Position numbers and translations under genes: made by a program. The notes under the pieces are model-generated. The model searched no databases and had not been told where the DNA came from. It saw only the letters and a program-made list of their open reading frames with translations. A stretch of 64,000 bases of DNA from contig NZ_CH672405.1 of the NCBI RefSeq assembly GCF_000152885.1, positions 224,658 to 288,657 of the forward strand. The letters are read 5' to 3'. Source of the DNA: Idiomarina baltica OS145. Lineage in GTDB: Bacteria; Pseudomonadota; Gammaproteobacteria; Enterobacterales; Alteromonadaceae. Shown piece by piece: positions 49,537 to 58,868 of this stretch. Positions within the stretch are counted from its first letter, which is position 1. Every line of letters starts with the position of its first letter.

Positions 49537-51332
49537 TCGAGTACCGTCTGCAGTGGGACTAACTTTAAGTTTTGTCCCGCTTCGGGCATCCGATTGCGCC
49601 CATCTTGAACAACTAACGCGCCCTGCTCAAACCCTTTCCCAAGAGACTGTGTGGTGACCTCAAGCCCATCCGTTTCAGACGCGCCGTCAATCCCTAACTC
49701 AACATTCGTTCGAATTCGGAAGTGATGACGCAACGTGTAAGGCGCTTCAGCATCAAAAATCACATAGCTATCACTGCCCTGGCTCGACACAAACAGCAGC
49801 GTCTCGTTATTGTATTGCGCAAACGCTAAACCTTCGATGTCAGGCACAATTTCGGCGACATCAGTGGCCTTGATGATTAACTCGCCCTGTTCAGCACTAT
49901 TAACGGCCGCATCAAATAGCCAGATGCCAACATCCTCTTCCCCAACGAACAACCGTTGTGTTTTATCGTCAACCACACACCCTTCCGGCTGAGAAGGAAC
50001 AGACATTTCGCGGACCTTTTTAACGTCATCAGCGCCCTTGATCCAAAACTGTTGAATGCGACCTGACTTGCCGTTTACATAAACTGATAGTCTATCGGTG
50101 TGCTCTTCATAGCCCATACACAGACCGTATATCTCATCCAGATCAGTACTCACCTGTTGCGCCATGCTGACTTCGCCAGCTTGACTAATATCGAAGAACT
50201 GAAGACTGTTGTTGTCGCGCAGCGAAGCGACTGCCACGTTGCCTCTGACATCCACGTTATTCAAACGACCGACGGCTAAGTGCTGCACTATTTCACCGTT
50301 CATTGAATAAACGTAGAGTCCAGTCCGTTTATCGGTTGCTAAGATGAGACTCTCCTCAGCAGCAGAGGGTGATACCCAAATGGCTGGGTCATCAATGGCG
50401 TCGCCGCGACGCGGTGAAGGTTCGGTTTCAAGTGTTGCTGCCACTTGCGCAATGGGTTTCATCGGGGCATGCCGTTTGGCATCACCTTGCGCTACCTCAA
50501 CCTCGATCGCATCTGTGCCTGATTCCCGTGTTAACAACACTCGGTCACCGGGCAACAGCGAAATATCGTGGTACTCGTGCGTGGTAGAAACGAGCTGTGT
50601 CTCGGTTTCGCCCAGCGTATCGTCTTGAGTCGAAATCTTAAGTAACCGCGCAGGAGCCTCTTCTAACGCCAGTAAGCGGCCATCTTTTAAGACTTTAAGT
50701 GCTTTTATCTCATCTTGAATCTGGCCATAAGGAGCGCGCACCGCCTTTAGATGACGTTTTTCCTCTGCTTCGGGTTCAGCGTTATAAGCCCAAACTGCCT
50801 GATCAGACTCTGCCACGTAAAGCGTTTCACGCTGCGAGTCGACCGCACAGGCAGTTGAATCGTAAGGCACATTTAAATCACGAATCGTAACCGGCTCTTT
50901 CAAGTAGGTTTCGTCTTGTCTTAGCAAGCGTTGTTCAGCGCCACCGCGGCCACCAATCAAGAACAGCGATAACTGACTGTTCTCAGCGCTGTCATAAAAG
51001 CACAAATCTTCGACCACACGTGTTTCAATCTCACCTTTATACAAAGGCAATAGGCGCCCCTGATGATAACGCCATACAAACAGCTCTTGGGTATTGCCTT
51101 CCATCGCTGCCAATATCGACTCACGCTCACCTAGCGCATAATGTTTCAGATGATAAAAATCGCCTGCAATCAGTTGTTGCTCGCCGCGAGTAATGCCCTC
51201 ACTGGTCACTTTCAAAACTGAATTGTCGGGCAAAATCTCACGGTGTCGTTCATCAGCTTTTGCGCTGGCAGTGTGAAAAGCCAATAACATGGATGCACTG
51301 AGTACTGCTACTTTAAATAAATTCATTTTCAA
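49533..51332 (-). CDS. Beta-propeller phytase, two-domain
   Basis: 599 residues with a signal peptide (LSASMLLAFHTASAKAD). The second half, from about 300, is a full beta-propeller phytase: RRGDAIDDPAIWV, LILATDKRTGLYVYSM, LNNVDVRG, YGLCMGY, QPEGCVVDDKTQRLFVGEEDVG and PDIEGLAF, supplying the acidic calcium and phosphate sites. The first ~290 residues look like a second, incomplete propeller, as in dual-domain phytases. Secreted or periplasmic release of phosphate from phytate. Lies 18 bases after the TonB receptor gene in the same operon. Confidence 0.9.
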   Translation of the reverse strand: MKMNLFKVAVLSASMLLAFHTASAKADERHREILPDNSVLKVTSEGITRGEQQLIAGDFYHLKHYALGERESILAAMEGNTQELFVWRYHQGRLLPLYKGEIETRVVEDLCFYDSAENSQLSLFLIGGRGGAEQRLLRQDETYLKEPVTIRDLNVPYDSTACAVDSQRETLYVAESDQAVWAYNAEPEAEEKRHLKAVRAPYGQIQDEIKALKVLKDGRLLALEEAPARLLKISTQDDTLGETETQLVSTTHEYHDISLLPGDRVLLTRESGTDAIEVEVAQGDAKRHAPMKPIAQVAATLETEPSPRRGDAIDDPAIWVSPSAAEESLILATDKRTGLYVYSMNGEIVQHLAVGRLNNVDVRGNVAVASLRDNNSLQFFDISQAGEVSMAQQVSTDLDEIYGLCMGYEEHTDRLSVYVNGKSGRIQQFWIKGADDVKKVREMSVPSQPEGCVVDDKTQRLFVGEEDVGIWLFDAAVNSAEQGELIIKATDVAEIVPDIEGLAFAQYNNETLLFVSSQGSDSYVIFDAEAPYTLRHHFRIRTNVELGIDGASETDGLEVTTQSLGKGFEQGALVVQDGRNRMPEAGQNLKLVPLQTVLD

Positions 51333-51350
51333 TCTCTCTAATCTCGTTGC

Positions 51351-53894
51351 TTACCAATTGACCCACTGCACACCCAAAGTGTAACTGCGACCATAAGATT
51401 CATACTGCGCGTTGTAGCGCTTGTCACCGGTATAAACAAAGTACGCTTCGTCAGTGATATTGTTGACGGCAAAATTAATACTGAACTGATCACTGATCAG
51501 CCATTTGCTTGAGAAATCCAAAGTGAGATTGTCGTCTTCGTAAATGTCATAGCGGCTGTCTTCAACATCGCCCAGTTCTGCGAGGTACTTAGATTTATAG
51601 TTCGCCGCCAACCGCAGACTCAGCTGTTGTGTTTCATAACCGATAGCAATATTGGCCGTAGTATCCGACTGACTCGGCAACGGAATATCACGCTCCATAA
51701 GTTCGCCATCATCCAGCCAATCAACCGTTGCTTCAGAATCAGTAAAAGTCAGGTTGGTATTAATCAGGAAGTTATCTAACCAGTTATTAAAGCCGCTAAA
51801 CTGATGCACTACGTTAAACTCTAAGCCAGCGACGTAAGCGTCATCACCATTAATGTAAGTCACCGCCTCGTCAAATGATTCATAGCCTGGACGACCCGCA
51901 ATATCCGCCTCATAAACAAAATTGTTAATCGATTTATAAAAGGCTGTGGCAGAGATAACCCCTAAGGTTTCATCGTAGTGTTCGATCCCCAGATCGAGGT
52001 TGCGCGACGTCAAGGGTTCTAATGCGGGATTACCAAATTCAGCTTTAATATCACCGTCGTCATTTTCAACAAAATAGCTCGGACGGATTTGTTCAAAGCT
52101 CGGCCGCACCAACCCGGTGCTATAAGCCATGCGCACAATTGTCGAGTCGCTCAGCTCATAGCGGCCAATTAAGCTCGGTAGCCACTGGGCATCGCTGAAT
52201 TCGGCATACTCTGGCGAGAACTCACTCAACTCATCATTGTAACGGGTTCCGCGCGCATCACGCTGCTCATGCTCGTAGCGTGCACCGGCGATCACTTGCC
52301 ATGGGCCCGAATTCACATCAGCCATAAAATACGCAGCATTAATATCTTCATCGATCCGATACTGCGCAATACGTGACTCCACCTCATCACGGAAGTCAGT
52401 CAACACTAACGTATTTAATGTACCCCACAGTGCATCCGCGGAGATGCCTGGGCCAAACCGATCAAAGCCATAGTCAACGTTGCGGGTTGCATAGTCTGCA
52501 AGGGTCAGTGACGAGACACCTAAGTCAGCAAAGTCCTCAACAATGAAGATATCCTCACGTGCGGTTTTCTCGCGCTGACTGAGACGTATACCGCCTTTGA
52601 ACGTGACTTGGTAACTCGGTTGTAGCCAATCGTATGCTAAGTCAACTTTTAGGCTATCTGCATTCTCTTCGGTATATGCATCACTCACTTCAACTTCATC
52701 AATGCTATATCCCTCACCTTGATAAGCACTATCAGGGGCAAGTAGTTGTAGTTGTTCAACACCTCGATAGCCCAACCCAGCATCAAATGATTGCACAAAC
52801 TGGGCACCACCAATCGCAAACGGCTGCGATTCACTCGCTTCACTAGTACCCAGTTCGATAGTCAGTTGCCAATCTTGCCACGTTTGCTCAGTACCTATCA
52901 TGTAGGCCTGTATTTCCTGAGTCTCTTTACGATCTTTGAGCTCACGGGTGATTTCACCAGCACCTGAAGTATTCTGAGCGAGCGGATCTTCAAACTCAGT
53001 GATAATACCTTGGCGAATTTCAGTGTCTGCAAACTGGCTGTAAAGCGAACGTAGGTAATATTGCGACGTATCACTTGGTCGGTAGTCAAGATTTAATGCC
53101 AAGCCCGTTCGCTCACGTGTCACTTGATAAGCACGCTGTTCGAACTCTTCTAAACCCGGCTCATCAAAATCCCAGTTACCACCTGTTTCAACGTTATCTG
53201 TGGTAAATGAACGATCTTGATAGCTACCTGCGATAGCGATACCCAAACTATCTTTATTGTCGCCGATGTCAAAGGTATTACTGGCTACGGCCGACAGCTT
53301 CGGATTGGTCTCACCCGCCTGTGCGTTATAGCCCAGCTCCGATGAAAGAGAATAAAAAGCACCCTCGCGATCAAACGCCGTCATACTCTTTAGTTCAATA
53401 TTTCCACCTAAGCTACCTGCAGGAATATCCGGCGTCAGCGTTTTGCTTACAATCACCGATTCAAGCAAGTCGGATGGGATCACATCCAATGCAACGGCGC
53501 GACGGCCCGCTTCGGGTGCCGCTAATGACGTGCCATTGTATGACACAGAGTTGAGATCCGGCGCCAAACCACGAATACGGATAAACCGCCCTTCACCTTG
53601 GTCGCGCTCTACCGACAAACCGGGCATACGCTGCAGTGCGTCGCTGACGCTGTCGTCTTGCAACTTGCCCATATCATCTTTTTTTAGAACGTTGATGATA
53701 CCGCCTGCATCACGTTGTTGCTGAACAGCCTTTTTAACGGACTCGCGGTAGCCAATCGTGAGTACTTCTTCAATGGGTGCGTCTTGTGCTTGCTGTTTTG
53801 ATGTAGTGGATTCCGTCTGCTGACTTTGTGCAACTGCATAACTGCTGCTAAGTGCAGCGGCGACACAATAAACGAGGTAAGTTTTTTTCATCAT
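51351..53894 (-). CDS. TonB-dependent outer-membrane receptor
   Basis: About 847 residues from the ATG at 53894 (GGG-rich RBS); an ATG ten codons earlier is possible. Signal peptide, then an IEEVLTIGYRESVKKAV segment as TonB box region, a plug domain (IINVLKKDDMGKLQDDSVSD, ALQRMPGLSVERDQGEGRF, IRIRGL) and a 22-strand barrel ending in W (GVQWVNW). Most like the ferrisiderophore/maltodextrin-type receptors found with substrate-degrading enzymes in Alteromonadales. Operon with a phytase suggests it imports phytate, inositol phosphates or their metal complexes. Confidence 0.9.
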   Translation of the reverse strand: MMKKTYLVYCVAAALSSSYAVAQSQQTESTTSKQQAQDAPIEEVLTIGYRESVKKAVQQQRDAGGIINVLKKDDMGKLQDDSVSDALQRMPGLSVERDQGEGRFIRIRGLAPDLNSVSYNGTSLAAPEAGRRAVALDVIPSDLLESVIVSKTLTPDIPAGSLGGNIELKSMTAFDREGAFYSLSSELGYNAQAGETNPKLSAVASNTFDIGDNKDSLGIAIAGSYQDRSFTTDNVETGGNWDFDEPGLEEFEQRAYQVTRERTGLALNLDYRPSDTSQYYLRSLYSQFADTEIRQGIITEFEDPLAQNTSGAGEITRELKDRKETQEIQAYMIGTEQTWQDWQLTIELGTSEASESQPFAIGGAQFVQSFDAGLGYRGVEQLQLLAPDSAYQGEGYSIDEVEVSDAYTEENADSLKVDLAYDWLQPSYQVTFKGGIRLSQREKTAREDIFIVEDFADLGVSSLTLADYATRNVDYGFDRFGPGISADALWGTLNTLVLTDFRDEVESRIAQYRIDEDINAAYFMADVNSGPWQVIAGARYEHEQRDARGTRYNDELSEFSPEYAEFSDAQWLPSLIGRYELSDSTIVRMAYSTGLVRPSFEQIRPSYFVENDDGDIKAEFGNPALEPLTSRNLDLGIEHYDETLGVISATAFYKSINNFVYEADIAGRPGYESFDEAVTYINGDDAYVAGLEFNVVHQFSGFNNWLDNFLINTNLTFTDSEATVDWLDDGELMERDIPLPSQSDTTANIAIGYETQQLSLRLAANYKSKYLAELGDVEDSRYDIYEDDNLTLDFSSKWLISDQFSINFAVNNITDEAYFVYTGDKRYNAQYESYGRSYTLGVQWVNW

Positions 53895-53975
53895 GTTCGT
53901 ACCCTGATGGTGAATGTTAGGCACATACTCTAGGTGGCAAACATTTCATTTTATGTAGTGCGAACAGGTTCTGAT

Positions 53976-54005
53976 GAGCTGTTCGGATTGCAGTCCGAAC
54001 AGCTC
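53976..54005. repeat. Perfect inverted repeat in TBDR/GGDEF divergent promoter
   Basis: GAGCTGTTCGGA / TCCGAACAGCTC, 12-base arms with a six-base centre. CGAACAG recurs at 53961-53967, giving three copies of one heptamer. No T-tract follows on either strand, so an operator is likelier than a terminator. The AraC-type protein encoded at 54978 is a candidate binder. Confidence 0.6.
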
Positions 54006-54020
54006 AATTAAGTGACATTT

Positions 54021-54038
54021 CTGTCATGTAAATGTCAT
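54021..54038 (+). promoter_or_regulatory. PhoB-type box
   Basis: CTGTCAT, GTAA, ATGTCAT: two seven-base direct repeats separated by four AT-rich bases, the exact layout of a Pho box. It points toward the GGDEF gene at 54089 and lies about 130 bases from the divergent TonB receptor-phytase operon. Confidence 0.65.
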
Positions 54039-54088
54039 GCCGCTCCTGTACCTTGAGCGTTAGCATAAGCACTGCATGGAGCTCAGGT

Positions 54089-55000
54089 ATGTCGCGCAAT
54101 ACGCTTTTATCTCGCATGGTTTACGACTGGCGCCTGCCATTTATGTTGTCCATACTTGCAGTCTCACTGTTACTTGCCAGTCAAGTCGGCTCCCTCAAAC
54201 CTCGTTCCGCTATCGATCCGCTCGACATTATCGGTGAGTTTTCAACCCTGTTGATTGTCTTGGTCGGCTTGGTTCTGATTGTGACGCAACGACTCGATGG
54301 CATTGTCACCCGACTGTTTTTCTGGGGCGGCTGTGTACTCACTTTTTCACTATCACTGGATCTGCTGGATGAGTTTTTTAGCTATCCTGAGTCCTTACGA
54401 CTTATGAGTTGGCTGGAATCCTTACCACAACCCTTTGGCTTACTTATTTTGGGGTTCGGCGCAAAGGAATGGGTTAAAGAGCAACACCAAGTGCGTCGTC
54501 AACTCGGTGTCCGAGAGAAACACTTACGTGCCCATGAGTGGGTTGACCCACTCACGACTTTATACACACTGCCCTACTTTGAAAAAGTACTTGAGCGTGA
54601 GCTTGCACTGCACAAGCATAATCGGCAACACGTCGTAATGGCCAGCATTAACTTACAGGCATTTGCACGTTATAACGAAGAAATGGGCATGCAAGCAGGC
54701 GACCTACTACTGAATAAAGTCAGTGAGCTGACCGCTTTGTACTTACGTCCCGGCGACTGCCTGTGTCGCTACCATAGTGATCAGTTTCTCATACTTTTAC
54801 CCGCGACAGACTTTCCTGAAGCGCTCAGTCTGATCCGACTATTGGCCGACATGCTGCGGGAACAACTTGCCTTACCCCACTATATGGCGATAAAGACACG
54901 TGTAAGACGCGTCAATGAAGTGTCGCCGAAACACGCGATGAAGCAATTACTGCAGCAACCAGAAGCGATTATTTCCGATGCGTCGCGAGCCCATCATTAA
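54089..55000 (+). CDS. Membrane protein with degenerate GGDEF domain
   Basis: 303 residues from the ATG at 54089 (GGAG eight bases upstream); a longer in-frame start would begin inside the Pho box. Four hydrophobic helices (about 15-135), a charged linker and a GGDEF-like domain (about 160-295) with VDPLTTLYTLPYFEKVLE but RYHSDQF where GGDEF belongs. A working cyclase is unlikely; it may bind GTP or c-di-GMP or pair with another protein. Its end overlaps the AraC gene by 23 bases. Control by phosphate is suggested by the Pho box. Confidence 0.8.
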   Translation: MSRNTLLSRMVYDWRLPFMLSILAVSLLLASQVGSLKPRSAIDPLDIIGEFSTLLIVLVGLVLIVTQRLDGIVTRLFFWGGCVLTFSLSLDLLDEFFSYPESLRLMSWLESLPQPFGLLILGFGAKEWVKEQHQVRRQLGVREKHLRAHEWVDPLTTLYTLPYFEKVLERELALHKHNRQHVVMASINLQAFARYNEEMGMQAGDLLLNKVSELTALYLRPGDCLCRYHSDQFLILLPATDFPEALSLIRLLADMLREQLALPHYMAIKTRVRRVNEVSPKHAMKQLLQQPEAIISDASRAHH

Positions 55001-55982
55001 ATCACGCGAGCTCATTGCTCGGCCGTTGATTAAAGCGCTATTGCCTATCGCGGAACGGCGCGGTATTAGCGCTCATCAACTGCTAAAAGGCACGCACGTA
55101 TTTGATGCTGAACTCAAGCTTTCAGCAGGACGCAGTAACGAGCAAGATCTGGCGCGCATTGTTGCTGCGGCAGAACAGCTCATCGGTGATGCTCAACTCT
55201 GGCCGTTAGTGGTTCAATCTCTGCACCAGCAAAGACTGTGTCCCGCATTCGACTGCATTCGCTATGCCACCACATTCAACGCTGCACTGCTTGCCTCACT
55301 GCGCTATCAAACGTTGTTGCACCCTTTTATACTAGTGCGCCCTAAGCGGTTACAACAACGCCTTCACATCGACTGGCTTCCCGTTTCGGGCTTGCCCGAT
55401 AAACACAATAAAACATTCCGTGACGCATGCGACAAATTGATGTTGGCGCTGGTAATACATGCAGCCCGCGTTTGCCAAGTTAATTTATCCGACTGGCGAA
55501 TCGGCGTGCACGATCCAAAGAGCCTCCCCGTTAACTGGCACACATGGATTAGCACGATCGACTCGCGCCCGATTCCTTGTCTTTCTTTTCCCGTGCACCA
55601 ATTGCCAATGCAAAACCCCACCGCCTCAGCCAATGACCTGCAACAGGCACATTCATTTGCCAAGCTGCAATGCGAAACCTTAGACGCTCAAGCGCCCTTA
55701 ACCGAGGCCCTCTCTTGGATGTTAAAAAAAGCAAAGCAGGGGGATGAATCATCACTGGAAGAGCTGTCCAGCGCCCTCAACATGAGCGCTTCGACATGCA
55801 AGCGGCTACTCGCCTCACAAGGTATGAACTTTAAACGACTGGCAGACTACGCGCGGCTAAAGTATTTTCTCTACCACTCAGAAGCTAAACCCCACACTCA
55901 GGCGGAACTCGCCGCCAAGCTCGGTTACAGCCACCCCAACAACCTCAGGCGAGCCCGCCGACGCTGGCTCGCCAGTTTTTAG
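54978..55982 (+). CDS. AraC-family transcriptional regulator
   Basis: 334 residues. N-terminal ~190 residues of the Arabinose_bd/OruR type (LIKALLPIAERRGISAHQLLKG; AGRSNEQDLARIVAAAEQLIG) and a C-terminal AraC DNA-binding part with LEELSSALNMSASTCKRLLASQG and QAELAAKLGYSHPNNLRRA. The second helix-turn-helix keeps GYS...N.RRA. Overlaps the upstream GGDEF gene, so made with it. Likely target: the CGAACAG repeats at 53961-54005, and thus the TonB receptor-phytase operon. Confidence 0.85.
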   Translation: MRREPIIKSRELIARPLIKALLPIAERRGISAHQLLKGTHVFDAELKLSAGRSNEQDLARIVAAAEQLIGDAQLWPLVVQSLHQQRLCPAFDCIRYATTFNAALLASLRYQTLLHPFILVRPKRLQQRLHIDWLPVSGLPDKHNKTFRDACDKLMLALVIHAARVCQVNLSDWRIGVHDPKSLPVNWHTWISTIDSRPIPCLSFPVHQLPMQNPTASANDLQQAHSFAKLQCETLDAQAPLTEALSWMLKKAKQGDESSLEELSSALNMSASTCKRLLASQGMNFKRLADYARLKYFLYHSEAKPHTQAELAAKLGYSHPNNLRRARRRWLASF

Positions 55983-55986
55983 GCGT

Positions 55987-56835
55987 TTAGTTCACCTCAC
56001 TTACACTATATCCATTTTCCTCAAGCAGCGTCAGTAAACCCTCATCTCCCACCAGATGACCCGCACCGACGGCGATAAACGCGCTATCACTTTGATTATC
56101 CGTGGCAAGTCTCTCTATCCACTCTCGATTGCGCTTATAGAGCAGTTCCTCAGCCATTTGAGGTGGCATTGAATCATTTAAGAGTTTGCCCAATGCCGTT
56201 AAATCGCCTTGCTGCCAACTGACAATAATGCCGTCTAAAACCTCATTGACCTGATCAATTTCGGTCAACGTTTGCTCGATAATTTCTTGCTCACCCACAT
56301 CACTTTGTGCCTGCACTAACGCATTAATCTGGCGTTCAACCGTTTCCAAGCTTTTAATAGGCAAGCTATTGGCATCTGCAAATTGCTCAATTTTGCTTTC
56401 AACCCCCGCTTCTTGCACATAGCCGGCGTGATTTACCGCAGTAGCAACTAATACAATTTGTGCGAACCAGGCATTAAGCGGGTTAAGATTTTGCTCTGGA
56501 ATGCCGTATTGTTGAGCGACCTGCGTAAACGCTTGCCAAGTCTCACTATCAACGTTCTCTTCTAGCGTGCCTTGTGAACGCATTGCATGAGCCATAAACG
56601 CCGCTTGCGCGTTCTTTAATTTTTCGGGCGCCACTTCCATCCAAATGACTTTACTTTGAGCGAGTGCGTCTTGTGCCTGCTCAGAGAGTGCAAAACCGTC
56701 TCCCTTCGCGGCATGTACCGTACCCATGATCCAAAGTGTCTTGTCGCCCTGCACGGCCTTATAAAAGACCTCCGCCGAGCTGAGCGTACTCCAGAGCAAT
56801 GCCAATAACGTAACAATGACGAGTTTTAATTTCAT
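55987..56835 (-). CDS. TraB/GumN-family protein
   Basis: 282 residues with a signal peptide (VTLLALLWSTLSSAE). LWIMGTVHAAKGDGFAL near the start and FIAVGAGHLVGDEGLLTLLEENGYSV at the end are the paired GxxH motifs of the TraB/TIKI-like metalloprotease group; Glu-rich helices lie between. It may be an envelope peptidase, but bacterial members are uncharacterised. First residues of the mature protein face the periplasm. Convergent with the AraC gene, separated by four bases. Confidence 0.85.
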   Translation of the reverse strand: MKLKLVIVTLLALLWSTLSSAEVFYKAVQGDKTLWIMGTVHAAKGDGFALSEQAQDALAQSKVIWMEVAPEKLKNAQAAFMAHAMRSQGTLEENVDSETWQAFTQVAQQYGIPEQNLNPLNAWFAQIVLVATAVNHAGYVQEAGVESKIEQFADANSLPIKSLETVERQINALVQAQSDVGEQEIIEQTLTEIDQVNEVLDGIIVSWQQGDLTALGKLLNDSMPPQMAEELLYKRNREWIERLATDNQSDSAFIAVGAGHLVGDEGLLTLLEENGYSVSEVN

Positions 56836-56866
56836 GATATGTATCCCTTATTGCTATTGTTTGCGG

Positions 56867-57208
56867 TCAGCGTTGGGTGATGAATAAGGTTAAAGCTACG
56901 CCAATAAACATCCCCACCACCAGTGTCACCAAGAGTGGCAGAGCATCGAGCCACGTTGGTCGCTGTACATGGTTGTTTTGTTGGGTTGTAGGTTCAGTCC
57001 GAGCACTGTTGTCGGCATCCTCGACCAGCTCCTCGCGTGCGAGTTGGCATACCGCACACAATGCCTGCACGGTGTCTTTTGAGCCAATGCCATCACGCTC
57101 TACCCGCTGTATCGTGCGCAGACTTACACCGCAGGCATCGGCAAGCTGTTGTTGTGTCCAATCCCATTGCGAGCGACAGGCAATGACTTTGTCTTGATTG
57201 ATACGCAT
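56867..57208 (-). CDS. Membrane-anchored XRE-type regulator
   Basis: 113 residues. An N-terminal helix-turn-helix (WDWTQQQLADACGVSLRTIQR, starting at about 15) with two Cys in VQALCAVCQLAREEL, a polar linker, and a C-terminal helix LDALPLLVTLVVGMFIGVALTLFI. A DNA-binding domain tethered to the inner membrane is uncommon. The gene upstream (three-base gap) encodes another protein with a C-terminal helix, so the two may form a membrane signalling pair. Target unknown. Confidence 0.78.
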   Translation of the reverse strand: MRINQDKVIACRSQWDWTQQQLADACGVSLRTIQRVERDGIGSKDTVQALCAVCQLAREELVEDADNSARTEPTTQQNNHVQRPTWLDALPLLVTLVVGMFIGVALTLFITQR

Positions 57209-57211
57209 AAC

Positions 57212-57607
57212 CTACCCCAGCAACCAAAGCGCCAGCTTTGCGCTCAAAAAGCCAGCGGCCAAACCAATCACAAAGAACGATAAAATTAGTTTCCAAGAGC
57301 CCTTTTGCCCCTTAAGTGACGATTGCGACTCGGTGCGAACCACATCATCGCCTAACAATAAATCGCAACGAATGGTTGATAATAAAAAGCCACCCACATC
57401 AAAATGTATTTTAAATGTCTCGCCCTCAATCAAAAATTCGTGTGTGCTTGATAAGCCAAAATTACGTCGACTACTTACGCACTCACCGTCGACAAATACT
57501 TCTTCTTTCGCTGAAATCCCACTGGCACGTGCTTCAATAACATGCCCTTCGTACTCAAACTTAAATTCAAAATTGAAGTGTAGTTTTTTTAGTAATGACC
57601 CTTTCAT
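57212..57607 (-). CDS. Tail-anchored membrane protein of unknown function
   Basis: 131 residues. The first ~100 form a beta-rich soluble domain with FNFEFKFEYEGHVIEARASG, VFVDGECVSSRRNFGLSS and FKIHFDVGGFLLSTIRCDLL; the end is one membrane helix (WKLILSFFVIGLAAGFLSAK). No family recognised with certainty. It is encoded just before, and surely with, the tail-anchored XRE regulator, and may sense an envelope or cytoplasmic ligand and control that protein. Confidence 0.72.
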   Translation of the reverse strand: MKGSLLKKLHFNFEFKFEYEGHVIEARASGISAKEEVFVDGECVSSRRNFGLSSTHEFLIEGETFKIHFDVGGFLLSTIRCDLLLGDDVVRTESQSSLKGQKGSWKLILSFFVIGLAAGFLSAKLALWLLG

Positions 57608-57717
57608 GTGAAATATCCTTTAATCGCCTTATTGCAGGAAGAACACTAGCAGTCGAATGTAGAAGTACCTACGCCAGGCGCGTGGCAGTCATATGTCAGG
57701 CATACGACAGACCACTG

Positions 57718-58794
57718 TCACCTTGCTGACACATGCTCATCAAGCACGATGACTTTGGCTTTAAGCGGCATCACTTCAAGCATATTCAAAAAGCGTGTTA
57801 ACGCTGAGTGAGAAGACACATCGCCCATTCCCCAGCTGGCATTACCATAACCCCATGGAATCATTACTTGGCACTCCAGTTCATTGGCTGCAGTAATGGC
57901 ATCCTCAGGCGTCATATGCACATAGCGATACCACTTGGGGCTGGTCGGCGAGTAATAAGAAGCGATGGGGAGCAAGCAGACGTCGATTGCACCATAGCGC
58001 TCATGGATATCACGAAAGTGCTCAGAATAGCCGGTGTCACCTGCATAGAATAAAGTTTTGCCTTGGCTCTCTATCAACCAGCCATTCCATGAAACGCGCG
58101 CGTTATCTTCATAAATGAATGGAATATAGGTGCGACTACTAAAATGGTGAGCGGGCAACGCGGTAATATTCGTCCCCCTCGTTTGAGTATTCAATGTATC
58201 CTCAGAGAACCAGCCCATTTCGGTAATGTGTGCCCCGATTTCGGGGAATTTTTCCCCCATACGCAATGGCACACGATAGCTAGGATGGTCACCTATGGAC
58301 TCGACATCCGATTTATTAAAATGATCATAATGCAGGTGGGAGTATAAAACAGCGTCGGCTTGACTTACCTGTTCAACCGATAAATTCGGCAGATGAGAAC
58401 GGTACTGACCATTAAACCAAGCGTGCAACCAATTAATGGGCCAATCAAATTCATCAAAAACTGGATCGGTGATTATCGTCGCATCACTCGGTGTTTCAAT
58501 TTGAAAAAGCGCATGCCCGAACCACGTTACCTTGAAGGCTTCATCATATGAAGATTGTAAATAAGGTCCCGTGTAACGGCAGGCTTCATCAGTGCATTGA
58601 ATATCGGCACGCTCACGGTAGCAGTCCGTTTCACACGTAGCAGGATACTGTTTTTCACCGGGATCTAGGTTTTCAAAACGATGGTCATTCGGATGCTCTA
58701 TTTGTTGTTCCGAATTAATCACTTGAATAGTATTCGAGGTACACCCGGTAACGAATAAAACAATAAAAGAAAAAACAAATAAAACGCGGCTCAT
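57718..58794 (-). CDS. MBL-fold metallohydrolase lipoprotein (NAPE-PLD/UlaG-like)
   Basis: 358 residues. Lipobox VTGC makes it a lipoprotein. Metallo-beta-lactamase core: TWFGHALFQIETPSDATIITDPVF, LYSHLHYDHFNKSD (HxHxDH), ALPAHHFSSR, LFYAGDTGYSEHF and MIPWGYG near the end. This matches the N-acyl-phosphatidylethanolamine phospholipase D-like/RomA branch. Probably hydrolyses a phosphodiester or lipid in the periplasm; substrate not known. A Cys-rich insert (CETDCYRERADIQCTDEAC) near residue 60 is unusual and could form disulfides. Confidence 0.87.
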   Translation of the reverse strand: MSRVLFVFSFIVLFVTGCTSNTIQVINSEQQIEHPNDHRFENLDPGEKQYPATCETDCYRERADIQCTDEACRYTGPYLQSSYDEAFKVTWFGHALFQIETPSDATIITDPVFDEFDWPINWLHAWFNGQYRSHLPNLSVEQVSQADAVLYSHLHYDHFNKSDVESIGDHPSYRVPLRMGEKFPEIGAHITEMGWFSEDTLNTQTRGTNITALPAHHFSSRTYIPFIYEDNARVSWNGWLIESQGKTLFYAGDTGYSEHFRDIHERYGAIDVCLLPIASYYSPTSPKWYRYVHMTPEDAITAANELECQVMIPWGYGNASWGMGDVSSHSALTRFLNMLEVMPLKAKVIVLDEHVSAR

Positions 58795-58868
58795 AGCTGA
58801 TTATCTGATGATTATTATGCGTTGTATCATCGCACATCACATAATGTTGAGTCATTGTTAAAATGTAA

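Noticed and set aside
57198-57611. A 137-codon plus-strand frame over the tail-anchored gene
   Set aside because: The minus-strand frame has a clear membrane helix and operon partner; the plus frame has neither RBS nor recognisable features.
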